41,826 bases of DNA, from assembly GCA_937906485.1 (NCBI GenBank), contig CALCYB010000112.1:1-41826 (forward strand). Reading direction: 5' to 3'. The position numbers and the translations under genes are program-made. Below are positions 10,229-19,635 of the stretch, piece by piece (position 1 is the first letter of the stretch; every line of letters begins with the position of its first letter). The notes below the pieces were generated by a model. That model worked only from the letters and a program-made list of their open reading frames with translations, searched no databases and was not told where the DNA came from. The DNA comes from an uncultured Rikenellaceae bacterium. GTDB taxonomy: Bacteria > Bacteroidota > Bacteroidia > Bacteroidales > UBA932.

Positions 10229-10257
10229 AAATGTACCCACATTGTACCCACATTTTT
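10229..10257 (+). repeat. Subterminal arm-type repeat, left copy
   Basis: A 29-bp sequence identical to 34226-34254, made of two tandem TGTACCCACATT units. Position near both ends and repeat structure suit arm-type binding sites of the element's integrase (inference). Confidence 0.65.
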
Positions 10258-10261
10258 AAAT

Positions 10262-10295
10262 AAAAACCCTGAAGCCATATTGAACAGCTTCAGGG
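10262..10295 (-). terminator. Minus-strand intrinsic terminator guarding ssrA
   Basis: CCCTGAAGC (10267-10275) pairs perfectly with GCTTCAGGG (10287-10295). Read on the - strand the stem is followed by TTTTTATTT. It would stop transcription running from the element towards ssrA. Confidence 0.65.
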
Positions 10296-10402
10296 CGTGA
10301 CGTAAATAAGAATTGCTTTGTAGCAATCTTATCACAAAGATAAAATATTTCTCAACTTTTCTCCCTACCTTTACCCCAGGAATTGGCACATAAACCACAA
10401 CT

Positions 10403-10843
10403 ATGTCCAGATCCGAAACTATCACAGCACTCAAGCAATATTTTAAAGTAAAAGAACTCGTTTGTCCGCACACATACCAAAGGTATGGAGAAAATGCTTG
10501 GCAATTCCTATCTACCTGCTACCTGGAAACACTACTTGTTATCAGAGAACAAATCTTAGCAGCTCCAATGTATTGCAACACCTCCAACCTCAACCAACGC
10601 GGACTCCGATGCAATCTTTGCCCCATTGTGTCCAACAAACAAAGCCTTTACCTCTCGGCTCACATCTTAGGTAAAGCCGGCGATTTCACAGTCCGTGGAC
10701 TCACTGCTGAGGAAGCCAGAAATAAAATCATCCAAAATGCTCATCTGCTGCCATACCCAATAAGAATGGAAAAGAATGTAACCTGGCTGCATATAGATAC
10801 GCTGCCACAGCACAATATTGTTGAGAAAGTATATCTGTTTTAA
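10403..10843 (+). CDS. M15-family murein peptidase (endolysin-like)
   Basis: A 146-residue protein with the zinc motif of the M15 D-Ala-D-Ala carboxypeptidase/endolysin family: S-A-H-I-L-G-K-A-G-D (ligands H87 and D94) and W-L-H-I-D (H130), with a possible catalytic Glu shortly before it. No signal peptide is visible, as expected for an endolysin that needs a holin to reach the wall. Such proteins cleave peptide cross-links of peptidoglycan. It is the first gene inside the left end and stands alone on the + strand, convergent with the efflux operon. A holin-like and a spanin-like gene lie 13 kb further along; co-function is inference. ATG 10403 has no strong Shine-Dalgarno site. Confidence 0.7.
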   Translation: MSRSETITALKQYFKVKELVCPHTYQRYGENAWQFLSTCYLETLLVIREQILAAPMYCNTSNLNQRGLRCNLCPIVSNKQSLYLSAHILGKAGDFTVRGLTAEEARNKIIQNAHLLPYPIRMEKNVTWLHIDTLPQHNIVEKVYLF

Positions 10844-10849
10844 TAAAGA

Positions 10850-12058
10850 TTAAAACATAATCTTAAAATGAGTCAGTTTGTCGGCGCCGGTGTGGAGTTG
10901 ATAAGTACACTTGTGTTTGGTAAGGATTTCACGTATTAAAGTGAGTCCAAGACCCTGACCTTGGGGTTTTGTGGTAAAGAATGGGGTAAAAAGTTGTTGG
11001 GCGGCATCTGTAGAGATACCGCAGCCGTTATCTGAAACATCAATAGATACAGTACCGCAATTTACAGATGTGGCAATAACAATTTTGCCATCATCACTGG
11101 TTATACTTTCAACGGAATTCTTTATGATATTTACCAGCACCTGCTCAAACAAGGCAGCATCCAGCATCACAAAAGGGTTTTCCTTGCACAGATTCAGTTC
11201 TAGTAAAATGCCCTTTTCTGCACACAAACTCTCCAGGAACCATTTGCACGCAACTATACAGGCGTTAAGGTCTTCATTGTGCAATTGGGGTTCCGGAATT
11301 CTGGCCACCTCCGCAAAACGCCCCACAAAACTGTTCATCCTCTGACACCTCTCAATAGAAGCAACCAATGTTGTCTGAGCATCCTCCATATCAGGAATAT
11401 CTGCAATACTCTCCTGCAAAACATTTAATGAGGTAATAAGCCCGGCAGTTGTATTGTTAACCTCGTGAGCCATCATCCTAATCACCTTTCCGTAAGCATT
11501 CTGCTCTGCCTCCATAAGTTCTGCAGCAATATTTTCAATAAGCACAAACGGCCTTATAAAACCTCTGTCCATAAAACTTAACTTGGAACACCTGTAAACA
11601 GCAAAATTGGAAACCTTAACAATTGTCTGTTCCCCCTGAGGAATCTTCTCAATCTCCCTGGCAAGAATAGAATCCAGTTCCACAATTTTCTTCCCGACAA
11701 TTTCCTGCATCCCCAAAAATTCCACAGCAACCTCATTCACAAGGGATATACGCTCATCAAAATCCAGTATAACCACACCCATCGGGGAGTTCTCAATAAG
11801 ACGGTTAAGCAGATAATCTTGCTCTTTGAGTTTGAGTTTCTCCTCCTTAAGCTGACTCATCATTCTGTTGAAAAGGGAGATGATTTTATCTGCATCGCTC
11901 TGCCCAACCGGTAACAGACGGCTCCCAAAATCCTGCTCTTTTATAAGATCCACTCCCCTTATAATTATATTCATAGCCTTAACCTTTCTGATATACAGAA
12001 AAACCAGGCATATGCAAACCAGTGCAAGAGCAGCAATTATTATAAGGGCAATATTCAT
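10850..12058 (-). CDS. Sensor histidine kinase (NtrB/NtrY-like)
   Basis: A 402-residue kinase: one N-terminal membrane helix (residues 3-23), a linker, a PAS-like segment around residues 85-170 (N-S-P-M-G-V-V-I-L-D-F), a HisKA box with phospho-accepting H198 (M-M-A-H-E-V-N-N), and a HATPase domain with N-I-I-K-N-S-V-E, D-N-G-C-G-I and G-L-G-L-T boxes. There is almost no periplasmic loop, so sensing is probably intramembrane or cytoplasmic. It is the last gene of the efflux operon, four bases after the sigma-54 regulator it most likely phosphorylates. The inducing signal is unknown. Confidence 0.85.
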   Translation of the reverse strand: MNIALIIIAALALVCICLVFLYIRKVKAMNIIIRGVDLIKEQDFGSRLLPVGQSDADKIISLFNRMMSQLKEEKLKLKEQDYLLNRLIENSPMGVVILDFDERISLVNEVAVEFLGMQEIVGKKIVELDSILAREIEKIPQGEQTIVKVSNFAVYRCSKLSFMDRGFIRPFVLIENIAAELMEAEQNAYGKVIRMMAHEVNNTTAGLITSLNVLQESIADIPDMEDAQTTLVASIERCQRMNSFVGRFAEVARIPEPQLHNEDLNACIVACKWFLESLCAEKGILLELNLCKENPFVMLDAALFEQVLVNIIKNSVESITSDDGKIVIATSVNCGTVSIDVSDNGCGISTDAAQQLFTPFFTTKPQGQGLGLTLIREILTKHKCTYQLHTGADKLTHFKIMF

Positions 12059-12062
12059 AAAG

Positions 12063-13400
12063 TCAGCGTTTTATATTGTATTTCTCCATACGCCTGTACA
12101 GGGCAGCCCTGCTAATTTTCAGAGCCTCAGCAACCTGTGAGATATTATTGTTGAATTTGTTCAGATGCTCAATTATAGAAGCTTTCTCCAGCTCATCTAA
12201 TGAAAGCCCCTGCAATTGTATACTGCCAGTGCCAGCGGCAGTTTCATATTGGGCCTTAATATCATCTGCTGTCAGCATATCCTTACCGCTTATAAGCACA
12301 CATCTCTCCACAAGGTTTTTCAGTTCCCTTATATTACCGGGATATGGCAAAGTTGCAAGGTAATCAAGAGCATCTTTGGTAAACCCAACCTTTCCAAGTG
12401 AGTTTGCCTTGCACATTTCATCTGCAAAATATTGTGCAAGCAGTGGAATATCTTCCACCCTTTCACGCAAAGCCGGAAGATGTATTGTAATCAGATTTAT
12501 CCTGTACAGCAGATCCTCCCTAAAATGTTTCTCCTGCACCATCTTTTTCAGATCTGCATTGGTGGCACTTATAACCCTTACATTCACTTTCCTTGGTTTG
12601 CTCTCCCCCAGCGGCTCAAATGTCTGTTCCTGCAATACCCTCAGCAGCTTTACCTGACAGTTCAAATCCAAGTCTCCAATCTCATCCAAAAAGATTGTAC
12701 CGGTATCGGCCATAGTGAAACGCCCCTGTCTGTCTGCAAAGGCATCGGTAAAAGCCCCTTTCTTGTGCCCGAACATCTCGCTCTCAAACAAAGATTGCGA
12801 AATGCCTCCCAAATTCACTTTTACAAATGGATTTGCAGAGCGTAGACTGTTGCGGTGCAGAGCCTCTGCAATAAGTTCCTTTCCTGTACCGCTCTCTCCA
12901 GTTATAAGTACTGATGCATTTGTCCTGGCAATTCTCCTTACTGTATCCAGCACATTTGTAAGGGCAGGGCTTTTTCCAATAATGTGGCTACGGTCAAATT
13001 TGTCGGGAAGAGATGGGCTGTCTGGCTTGCCTGATGTCAGTTGCAGAATGGTCTCTATCCTTTGCAGCAGCACCAGATTGTCCCAAGGTTTGGTGATGAA
13101 ATCCACTGCTCCCTGTTTCATCCCCTCTACAGCAAGGTTTATGGTTCCCCAGGCTGTAATGAAGATGACTGGCACATTTGGCTGGAATATCTTCACTTTC
13201 TTTAATAATTCAAGCCCCTCCTCACCTTTAGTTGAAAAAGAGAAGTTCATATCCATAAGAATAAGTTCAGGTGCTGTATTACGCACAATTTCCAGAGCCT
13301 CCGCAGGCCCTTGAACAGCAACTACCTCATACCCTTTTCTCTTTAACAACAGTTTGAGTGATGCCCTTATTGCACTATCATCATCAATTACCAGTATCAT
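12063..13400 (-). CDS. Sigma-54-dependent response regulator (NtrC family)
   Basis: 445 residues in three domains. The receiver (1-120) has acidic D7 and D8, phospho-acceptor D50 and K104. The AAA+ domain (138-375) has Walker A G-E-S-G-T-G-K-E (168-175), Walker B L-D-E-I-G-D (238-243) and the sigma-54 contact loop as G-A-F-T-D-A instead of G-A-F-T-G-A. A Fis-type helix-turn-helix ends the protein. It activates RpoN-dependent promoters, here presumably the operon's own promoter at 19583-19597 through the palindrome at 19636-19663 (inference). It follows the TolC-like gene by 12 bases. Confidence 0.9.
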   Translation of the reverse strand: MILVIDDDSAIRASLKLLLKRKGYEVVAVQGPAEALEIVRNTAPELILMDMNFSFSTKGEEGLELLKKVKIFQPNVPVIFITAWGTINLAVEGMKQGAVDFITKPWDNLVLLQRIETILQLTSGKPDSPSLPDKFDRSHIIGKSPALTNVLDTVRRIARTNASVLITGESGTGKELIAEALHRNSLRSANPFVKVNLGGISQSLFESEMFGHKKGAFTDAFADRQGRFTMADTGTIFLDEIGDLDLNCQVKLLRVLQEQTFEPLGESKPRKVNVRVISATNADLKKMVQEKHFREDLLYRINLITIHLPALRERVEDIPLLAQYFADEMCKANSLGKVGFTKDALDYLATLPYPGNIRELKNLVERCVLISGKDMLTADDIKAQYETAAGTGSIQLQGLSLDELEKASIIEHLNKFNNNISQVAEALKISRAALYRRMEKYNIKR

Positions 13401-13412
13401 AACAGAACAAAA

Positions 13413-14882
13413 TTACATAAAATCATCCAAGTCTAAATAAATCTCTTTTTCATTCTCATAATCCCATAATGTAAGACCCCTTATCTGATAATAGTAGTAC
13501 CAGTAGTAGAACAATTCATTTATATAATTCTGCTTGGCATAATCTTTCTTGCTTTGGGAATCATTCAAATCAAGAGTGGAGATGCGACCAATGAGAAAAG
13601 TCTCAACATTGGTATCATACCTCTTTTGGGCAATACGGTTTGCAGCTTCTGCATTCTCCATTTGGGCCTTCTGATTGTTGAACTGCTCCACCAGTATAAA
13701 TATATTCTGGTTAAAGTTCATGGTCTCCTGTTTTATCCTGCTCTCCACAACCTCATAATTGCTTTGGGCCATCTTAACCTTCCCACGCCTCTTTCCCCAA
13801 TCCAGAATTGGAATTTTCAATCCAACTTGAACTACCTGGTTATTCTTAAGATTTGAATATGCCTGCTCCAGCAACTGGTCAGTTCCGGTATATCCCACTT
13901 GCGCAAACAGTGTTATACTGCGTAAATTTCCCTTTGTGGCTGCTACATTATACTCAGCCTCCAAACGTCTGCGCATAATGTTTTTTGAAAAATAATTGTT
14001 ATCCAATGCCTTTTGAAGCACATCCTCGTATTCCAACACTCCACATACCACATTCTCAGGTATAACAGCCTCAATTATTGTCTCCTCATCCAAGCCCAGA
14101 AAAGCTCGCAACTTAAACATTGCACTCTTGTGCTGGCTTTCGTTGTCTGTAAATTCGGCTTTTGAATCCAGCACATTCAGTTCCATCTGCAGCAGGTCAT
14201 TCTCACTTATCTGCCCCATCTTCCTTTTGGCTTTGGCCACCTCATAAAGTTTCTGGGCATTATTGAGGTTTTGGGTAGCAATCTCCACATTCTCCTGCGC
14301 CAGCAACAAATTGAAATAATAATTTATGGCAAGCATTGTCACCTCCTCCATCTGGCTAAGGAATTTTGCCTGTGCCTCACGATACTTCACCGGCTCAATT
14401 TTCTTCTCCCATTTCATGGAGTTTACCCCAAAAATTGGCTGGTTCCAGGTAATTGCAAAAGGGATAGTCATAAACCTGCCCCCCTTGTCTGAATCCAACT
14501 GCCTCAGATAATTCAAAGAGGTATTCAGCGAAATTGAACCTCCTGTAAACGGAATATTCTGGTTAATTGAAATCTCCCCATTCATCCCCAGATAGTTGTT
14601 CCTTACATAAGTGTAACTTCCATCCGCCTGCTGGTAAGTGGTATAGTTCTGGTTATAACTTGGCAATGATGCAGAAAAATTCACCTCGGGGAGCATATCA
14701 GCCTTAAAAGTATGGTATTCCCAATATGCAGCCCTCAACTCATTAATTGCCACTGCAGCATCCACACTCTGCACCTTTGCAAGCTCTATAGCCTCACTCA
14801 ACGTAACGGTACGGGGCGTGCCATAAAGCTGCAAAGCACAAAGCATTGCCACTACAACTGTTATGTAATTTACAGTTCTCAT
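13413..14882 (-). CDS. TolC-like outer-membrane efflux protein
   Basis: A 489-residue protein with an N-terminal signal peptide, then two long alpha-helical hairpin regions with heptad-like spacing, typical of the OEP/TolC family (channel across outer membrane and periplasm). L-S-E-A-I-E-L-A-K near the start and N-Q-P-I-F-G-V fit the family. It is placed directly after the ATPase stop with no gap and before the regulator, so it supplies the exit duct of this exporter. The substrate cannot be read from the sequence. Confidence 0.85.
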   Translation of the reverse strand: MRTVNYITVVVAMLCALQLYGTPRTVTLSEAIELAKVQSVDAAVAINELRAAYWEYHTFKADMLPEVNFSASLPSYNQNYTTYQQADGSYTYVRNNYLGMNGEISINQNIPFTGGSISLNTSLNYLRQLDSDKGGRFMTIPFAITWNQPIFGVNSMKWEKKIEPVKYREAQAKFLSQMEEVTMLAINYYFNLLLAQENVEIATQNLNNAQKLYEVAKAKRKMGQISENDLLQMELNVLDSKAEFTDNESQHKSAMFKLRAFLGLDEETIIEAVIPENVVCGVLEYEDVLQKALDNNYFSKNIMRRRLEAEYNVAATKGNLRSITLFAQVGYTGTDQLLEQAYSNLKNNQVVQVGLKIPILDWGKRRGKVKMAQSNYEVVESRIKQETMNFNQNIFILVEQFNNQKAQMENAEAANRIAQKRYDTNVETFLIGRISTLDLNDSQSKKDYAKQNYINELFYYWYYYYQIRGLTLWDYENEKEIYLDLDDFM

Positions 14883-15554
14883 TTACTCAACCTGTCTGCC
14901 GTCAAAGAACCTGATAATCCTGTCTGTCTGCTTGGCCTGTGCCTCGTTATGGGTAACCATAACAATAGTGCGCCCATCCTCCTTATTCAACTTGTGCAGC
15001 AGATCCATAACTTCTGCACCCATTTTTGAATCAAGGTTACCTGTAGGCTCATCGGCAAGCAGAATCTCAGGATTCCCCACAACAGCCCTGGCAATTGCCA
15101 CCCTCTGGCATTGTCCTCCCGACAGTTGTGAAGGGAAATGGTACATCCTGTGGCTCAACCCCACATTCTCCAGAATCTCCTTGGCCAGGCGGGTCCTCTC
15201 TTTTGCCGGCATATTTCTGTAAAGCAGAGGGAGCTCCACATTATCAAGCACATTCAGCGAACCAATCAGATGAAAACTCTGGAACACAAACCCAAGATTC
15301 CTGTTCCTGAAGGCAGAAAGTTCTTTATCCTTCATCCCCTGCACATCTTCTCCGTTGATGACAATGCTGCCTTCTGTAGGAGCATCCAGCAGACCTATTA
15401 TATTCAGCAATGTGGATTTTCCACATCCCGACGGTCCCATAATGCTCACAAATTCCCCTTTCTGCACCTCAATATTCACATTCTCCAGTGCCTGGGTTTC
15501 AATCTCATCTGTTCTGTAAACTTTGTTTATATTTTTCAATGTTATAAGTGCCAT
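14883..15554 (-). CDS. ABC transporter ATPase (MacB/LolD type)
   Basis: A 223-residue stand-alone nucleotide-binding protein: Walker A G-P-S-G-C-G-K-S (40-47), Q-loop at F-Q-S-F (91-94), signature L-S-G-G-Q (144-148), Walker B I-L-L-A-D-E-P (164-170) and the switch histidine in V-T-H-N. This pattern is characteristic of the MacB/LolD/FtsE subfamily, which drives mechanotransmission through FtsX-type permeases rather than transport through the membrane channel. Its partners are the two permeases encoded just upstream in the same operon. Confidence 0.92.
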   Translation of the reverse strand: MALITLKNINKVYRTDEIETQALENVNIEVQKGEFVSIMGPSGCGKSTLLNIIGLLDAPTEGSIVINGEDVQGMKDKELSAFRNRNLGFVFQSFHLIGSLNVLDNVELPLLYRNMPAKERTRLAKEILENVGLSHRMYHFPSQLSGGQCQRVAIARAVVGNPEILLADEPTGNLDSKMGAEVMDLLHKLNKEDGRTIVMVTHNEAQAKQTDRIIRFFDGRQVE

Positions 15555-15604
15555 ATCTGTAATTTTTAGTTTTGTTTGTAAATGTATTGATTGTCGGGAA
15601 GAAA

Positions 15605-16906
15605 CTATTCATCCCTCAATGCCTCTGAAGGCTGCAAGTTTGAGTACTTGTGCGCTGTAATGTATGTTCCTATAAATGCAGTTGCCATCAGGATTGCATA
15701 TGTGATCAGTGATACAATTGCAAAGTGTGGAAGGAATCTCTCGTGTATGTATGGTGATGAATTATTTATATAGCATTTAAAGGAGTTTGTACCCATATCA
15801 AATTCATTGTTCAATACTATAATTGCAGCAAGGGGAATGAGTGCAATTATATATGCAACCGTTACAAGAGCTCCGGACTCTATGGTGAATTTTTTAATTA
15901 TTCCTGCTTTTGTACTGCCCATTGCCCGCAACAATCCTATTTGGGAGCGCTGCTTATTGCATTTTATCCAGAATGTTCCGGTTATACCAAAAAATGCACA
16001 GCAAATGAAGAACACGCTCAAGATATACCTCAATTTCTTTTGAGAGTCTACACCTCTCACCTTGCTTCCAATTTCATAAAGTGAATCCATTGATTCAAAT
16101 TGTCCTACTGAGAAAGCCCCGGATTTTAAAGTTGGAAGGAAATCAGTTCTGAATTTCTTTTCAAAATCTATAAGATCAACTTCAGGTTTAACTTTTAGGA
16201 TTATATCATAAACATCCGCCTTGTCATACTCATTCTTCATGAACGGGAATCTTACAATCATAGGAGACAACTTTCCGTACATTGTTCTTACATCTTTAAT
16301 GATGCCGGCAACTTTTATAGAGTCGTGTCCGCTCCATAATGATTGCCCAATTGGATTTTCGCCATTTGGGAAAAGGTTTGCAGCGGCGGTTTCTGACAAG
16401 TAACAAATTCCTCTAATAGGGAGGCGGGTGTCAATTACTGGTGTCATTCCTGTTTTCACATCTTCAAATCCTATAACATTCAAGAAGTTCTGGGCAAAGT
16501 TGGCATGTCCCTGATATATTGTAAGCAAAGTATTGTTATTCCATGCCGGAACCTGTTTTGATGTATACGGTACTCTTTGTCCTGCTCCTCCAGGGTACAT
16601 ATTCTGTTTGGCTGCTGAGACATCCTCTATTTGTGGATGTAGTTTCACCATGTCAACTAACCTGTAATAATCTTTTGCTTTTGCTTCATCACTCTGTTGT
16701 CTGTTCGGATCAGGATTCTGGTAAAGCAAGTCTATTACATATGACCTTTCTGATTTATGTCCCTTTTCAAAGTTGTCAAATCTGTTGAATATAAAAATGG
16801 GATCTATGGCTCTCCACAGAAAGAAAGCAATAATTATCAACTCTATAAGTATCCAGCCGTTTTGTTTGCGCTGGTACCACATCTGTTTAAGTACATTTTT
16901 TATCAT
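15605..16906 (-). CDS. FtsX/MacB-type permease subunit (second)
   Basis: A 433-residue membrane protein with one N-terminal helix (about 18-36), a periplasmic MacB_PCD-like domain, and three C-terminal helices (about 285-310, 335-365 and 390-415), the usual FtsX layout. The cytoplasmic loop G-L-L-R-A-M-G-S-T-K-A is the typical coupling segment for the ATPase. It starts five bases after the first permease. The two permeases differ clearly and probably form a heterodimer with two copies of the ATPase (inference). Confidence 0.85.
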   Translation of the reverse strand: MIKNVLKQMWYQRKQNGWILIELIIIAFFLWRAIDPIFIFNRFDNFEKGHKSERSYVIDLLYQNPDPNRQQSDEAKAKDYYRLVDMVKLHPQIEDVSAAKQNMYPGGAGQRVPYTSKQVPAWNNNTLLTIYQGHANFAQNFLNVIGFEDVKTGMTPVIDTRLPIRGICYLSETAAANLFPNGENPIGQSLWSGHDSIKVAGIIKDVRTMYGKLSPMIVRFPFMKNEYDKADVYDIILKVKPEVDLIDFEKKFRTDFLPTLKSGAFSVGQFESMDSLYEIGSKVRGVDSQKKLRYILSVFFICCAFFGITGTFWIKCNKQRSQIGLLRAMGSTKAGIIKKFTIESGALVTVAYIIALIPLAAIIVLNNEFDMGTNSFKCYINNSSPYIHERFLPHFAIVSLITYAILMATAFIGTYITAHKYSNLQPSEALRDE

Positions 16907-16911
16907 AGTTG

Positions 16912-18264
16912 TTAATTTTTTGTATTCAACTGCTCCACAATAGTATCACTTAAAGACCATTTTGCAGGCAGAATTGCTGATACTATATTTATTATCAAAC
17001 ATATAATGAATGTTGCCATAAAAATATATGGGTTAAACAACATATCAACATTCAAAGAAGTGTCAAACAGGAAGTTTACACTGCCTCTACTGTCAAATAA
17101 GGTAAAGATCCATTCTGTACTTGCCGACACCAGAATATATGTAAGCAGCAATCCAAAAGCGCCTCCAATACAAGTGAGCAGCAGATTCTCCCACAAAACT
17201 TGTTTTATGATAGTTCCCTTTGTAGCTCCAAAAGCCAACCTGATTCCCATTTCCGCCCTTCGTTCATCCATTCGGCTGCTTATCATACTGCTTAAATTTA
17301 TCGCAGGAACTATAAGTACAGATGCTATAAGCAGCAATATTCCCTTCATTATATCCCATATTGGCTTATCTATAGAGCCATTGACAATTTCACTTTTCCA
17401 ATAAGGTTTAACTGCACCTTCAACCTTAAGCTCATTCCACCTGTTGTTATTGGTACCCCCATGTTTTGCTTCAGATTTTGCAACGGTGTTGGCTTTATTT
17501 ATATACTCTTCTATTTCCCCAATAACTTGTTTCTGTTTATTATTTTTAACTGTAAAATAAATTTCACAGTTGCCCAGAGCATTGTTTATAGTAAACGGCA
17601 AATCTGTATTTACGTATTTTGTAATTGGAACATATATATCGGAGTAAGAGTTAAGGGTAAGTGCCGATGTCCCTTTTACTACACCAATGATTTGGAACTC
17701 ATTCTCATCAATCCCCAACTTTACCCATTCACCTGCCACGTTAGTGTTTCCAAACAATTTTTTGGCAAAATCTGAAGATATTATGATACTTTTAGGATTT
17801 TTTACCATGTCTGCATCCGAGAATGGAGTTCCATCCAAAAACTCAAAAGTGAAGACTTTCCAAAAATCTGTATTTACAGCAGAGACAGGCACATCTTTAA
17901 TAAATTGCTTATCTTGAGTTGTAATATTCTGACGTAACATTACCCTGGCTGCTGACGCCTCCACATCATCTATTTTGGATAGTATGCCATTTATAAAACT
18001 GTAGTTAGTGCCGTTTGTATGTACTCTAACTATTTTCTCTCTACCTGTTGAGTCTGTCTGATATACAACACTTTGTTGATATTTCAGACAAAGGGTTCTC
18101 CCTCTATTGTATTCTGGATAGATAGGAGCAATCTTTACATAATAGATAACAAATATTGTCATAGTAAGAGCTATTGACAATGCTGTCCCTGCAACATATA
18201 TGGAACTGAACAGCTTGTTCTGCTTTATTATATTCCAGGCTTGTTTAAAATGAGTTTTTATCAT
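16912..18264 (-). CDS. FtsX/MacB-type permease subunit (first)
   Basis: A 450-residue protein of the same layout: N-terminal membrane helix (about 18-40), large periplasmic domain, then three helices near the C-terminus (about 305-325, 360-385 and 415-440). The coupling segment reads M-G-I-R-L-A-F-G-A-T-K-G. It follows the membrane fusion gene by 13 bases. Bacteroidota exporters often encode two such divergent permeases side by side. Confidence 0.85.
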   Translation of the reverse strand: MIKTHFKQAWNIIKQNKLFSSIYVAGTALSIALTMTIFVIYYVKIAPIYPEYNRGRTLCLKYQQSVVYQTDSTGREKIVRVHTNGTNYSFINGILSKIDDVEASAARVMLRQNITTQDKQFIKDVPVSAVNTDFWKVFTFEFLDGTPFSDADMVKNPKSIIISSDFAKKLFGNTNVAGEWVKLGIDENEFQIIGVVKGTSALTLNSYSDIYVPITKYVNTDLPFTINNALGNCEIYFTVKNNKQKQVIGEIEEYINKANTVAKSEAKHGGTNNNRWNELKVEGAVKPYWKSEIVNGSIDKPIWDIMKGILLLIASVLIVPAINLSSMISSRMDERRAEMGIRLAFGATKGTIIKQVLWENLLLTCIGGAFGLLLTYILVSASTEWIFTLFDSRGSVNFLFDTSLNVDMLFNPYIFMATFIICLIINIVSAILPAKWSLSDTIVEQLNTKN

Positions 18265-18277
18265 ATGCGTTAAGTTT

Positions 18278-19525
18278 TTATTTTATTCTTAATGTCTTCT
18301 CTCCCTTAAAGGATGCCATATCTGATACTACAACTTCATCACCTTCTTCCAACCCCTGCATAACTTCTATATAATTGTATCCAGAATCCCCTAATTTAAC
18401 TTCTCTCAGTTCAAGTTTGTTGTCATTAGTCTTCACATATAATTTATAATCACCATTACCTACATAAAATGACTTATGGCTTATTCTCAATGTATTCTGC
18501 ATCTCATTCAACAGAATATGGATATTTCCTTTAAGGCCTGAACGCAATCCCATTTCTGCCGGATTATCCAATAATACTGTAAAAGATACCATTCCGTCTT
18601 GCGATAGTGGATTGACACTGTTTATCCTTCCACTCTTGGCATCCCCATTGAGATCAATCCTTATTTTGCTGCCTGTCTCTAATTTGTTCAAATACCTGTC
18701 TGATATCTCACCTTCAACCATAAATGTACTTAAATCAGAAAGAGTAGCTATATGTGATCCTGCTCCTATCTGAGCGCCAAGCTGACTGTTAACAAAAGTT
18801 AGAATCCCTTTGGCTGGGGCCTTTATGGCTGCATCCTCAAGAGTCTTCTTCATTTGCGAAAGGTTCTTTGAAAAAATCTGATACTCCAGTTCCTTAACCT
18901 TATAATCGGCCTCTTTAACTTTTTGAGCATTCTCATATTGTTTCTGCAACTGCAGCAGCTCCAGTTTCTCAGTTTCAAAAGCCAACTGTGCCTGACGCAC
19001 CTTGTCTGTAGTGCCGGAACCAATGCTGTCCAAATACCTCTCATTACGGTATTCCACCTCCAGCCTGCTCAAAGACATCTCCTTAACTTGCAGTTTCATC
19101 TCCATATCACTTAGCGCAGTTTCATTATTGGCCTTCAACTGCTCCAGCTGATACCTTTTCATCTTCTCTTCATCCAGCAATTTCATATACTCGGTTTCAG
19201 TACTCTGCAAATCAAGCTTTAGAATAGGTGTACCAGCCTCAACCAATGTTCCCTGCTGGCAATACACCTCCATAATCCTGCTGCTGATTGGAGAATTTAT
19301 CACCTGTTCAAACACAGGCACCACCACTCCACTTGCCAAAGCACTAATCTCAATACTTCCTCTATCAACTTTATAAAACTCCAAATACTCAGCCTCTACA
19401 CTTTTCTGTGAAAATATAACAATTCCCACTAATGCAACCAATATACATCCCACAAACAAAGAATATTTCAGTATCCTTTTCTGCAATGCACGTTTTTTTA
19501 CTTCATTACTTATTTCTCTATCCAT
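18278..19525 (-). CDS. HlyD/MacA-type membrane fusion protein
   Basis: From ATG 19525 the product has 415 residues: a cytoplasmic N-terminus, a membrane anchor (about residues 19-38), a lipoyl/barrel-sandwich region (S-A-L-A-S-G-V-V-V-P-V), a long coiled-coil hairpin (about 100-240) and a beta-barrel domain. It links the permeases to the TolC-like channel. The frame is open further upstream to 19648, but that stretch contains the sigma-54 promoter (19583-19597), so the later start, preceded by a GGA a few bases before it, is preferred. It is the first gene of the seven-gene efflux operon. Confidence 0.85.
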   Translation of the reverse strand: MDREISNEVKKRALQKRILKYSLFVGCILVALVGIVIFSQKSVEAEYLEFYKVDRGSIEISALASGVVVPVFEQVINSPISSRIMEVYCQQGTLVEAGTPILKLDLQSTETEYMKLLDEEKMKRYQLEQLKANNETALSDMEMKLQVKEMSLSRLEVEYRNERYLDSIGSGTTDKVRQAQLAFETEKLELLQLQKQYENAQKVKEADYKVKELEYQIFSKNLSQMKKTLEDAAIKAPAKGILTFVNSQLGAQIGAGSHIATLSDLSTFMVEGEISDRYLNKLETGSKIRIDLNGDAKSGRINSVNPLSQDGMVSFTVLLDNPAEMGLRSGLKGNIHILLNEMQNTLRISHKSFYVGNGDYKLYVKTNDNKLELREVKLGDSGYNYIEVMQGLEEGDEVVVSDMASFKGEKTLRIK

Positions 19526-19582
19526 AATTTCCAAATTATTATCTTCATCTCGACGGTTCCTTACCATTACATGCCGGAAAAA

Positions 19583-19597
19583 GCAATTTCTCTGCCA
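19583..19597 (-). promoter_or_regulatory. Sigma-54 (RpoN) promoter of the efflux operon
   Basis: On the - strand the sequence is TGGCAG-AGAAA-TTGC, with the essential GG and GC dinucleotides separated by exactly 10 bases as in the -24/-12 consensus TGGCAC-N5-TTGC. Transcription would start near 19571, about 46 bases before the membrane fusion gene. The operon encodes a sigma-54 activator. Confidence 0.8.
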
Positions 19598-19635
19598 AAT
19601 AGATAAATAATTGATACATAGGGGATATACCCAAA

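Noticed and set aside
10383..10389. TTGGCAC resembling a sigma-54 -24 element before the M15 gene
   Set aside because: No TTGC at the required spacing; the downstream bases are CCAC.
10213..10473. 86-codon frame on the - strand at the left end of the element
   Set aside because: It runs through the arm repeats and a terminator hairpin and overlaps the M15 peptidase start; no recognisable protein features.
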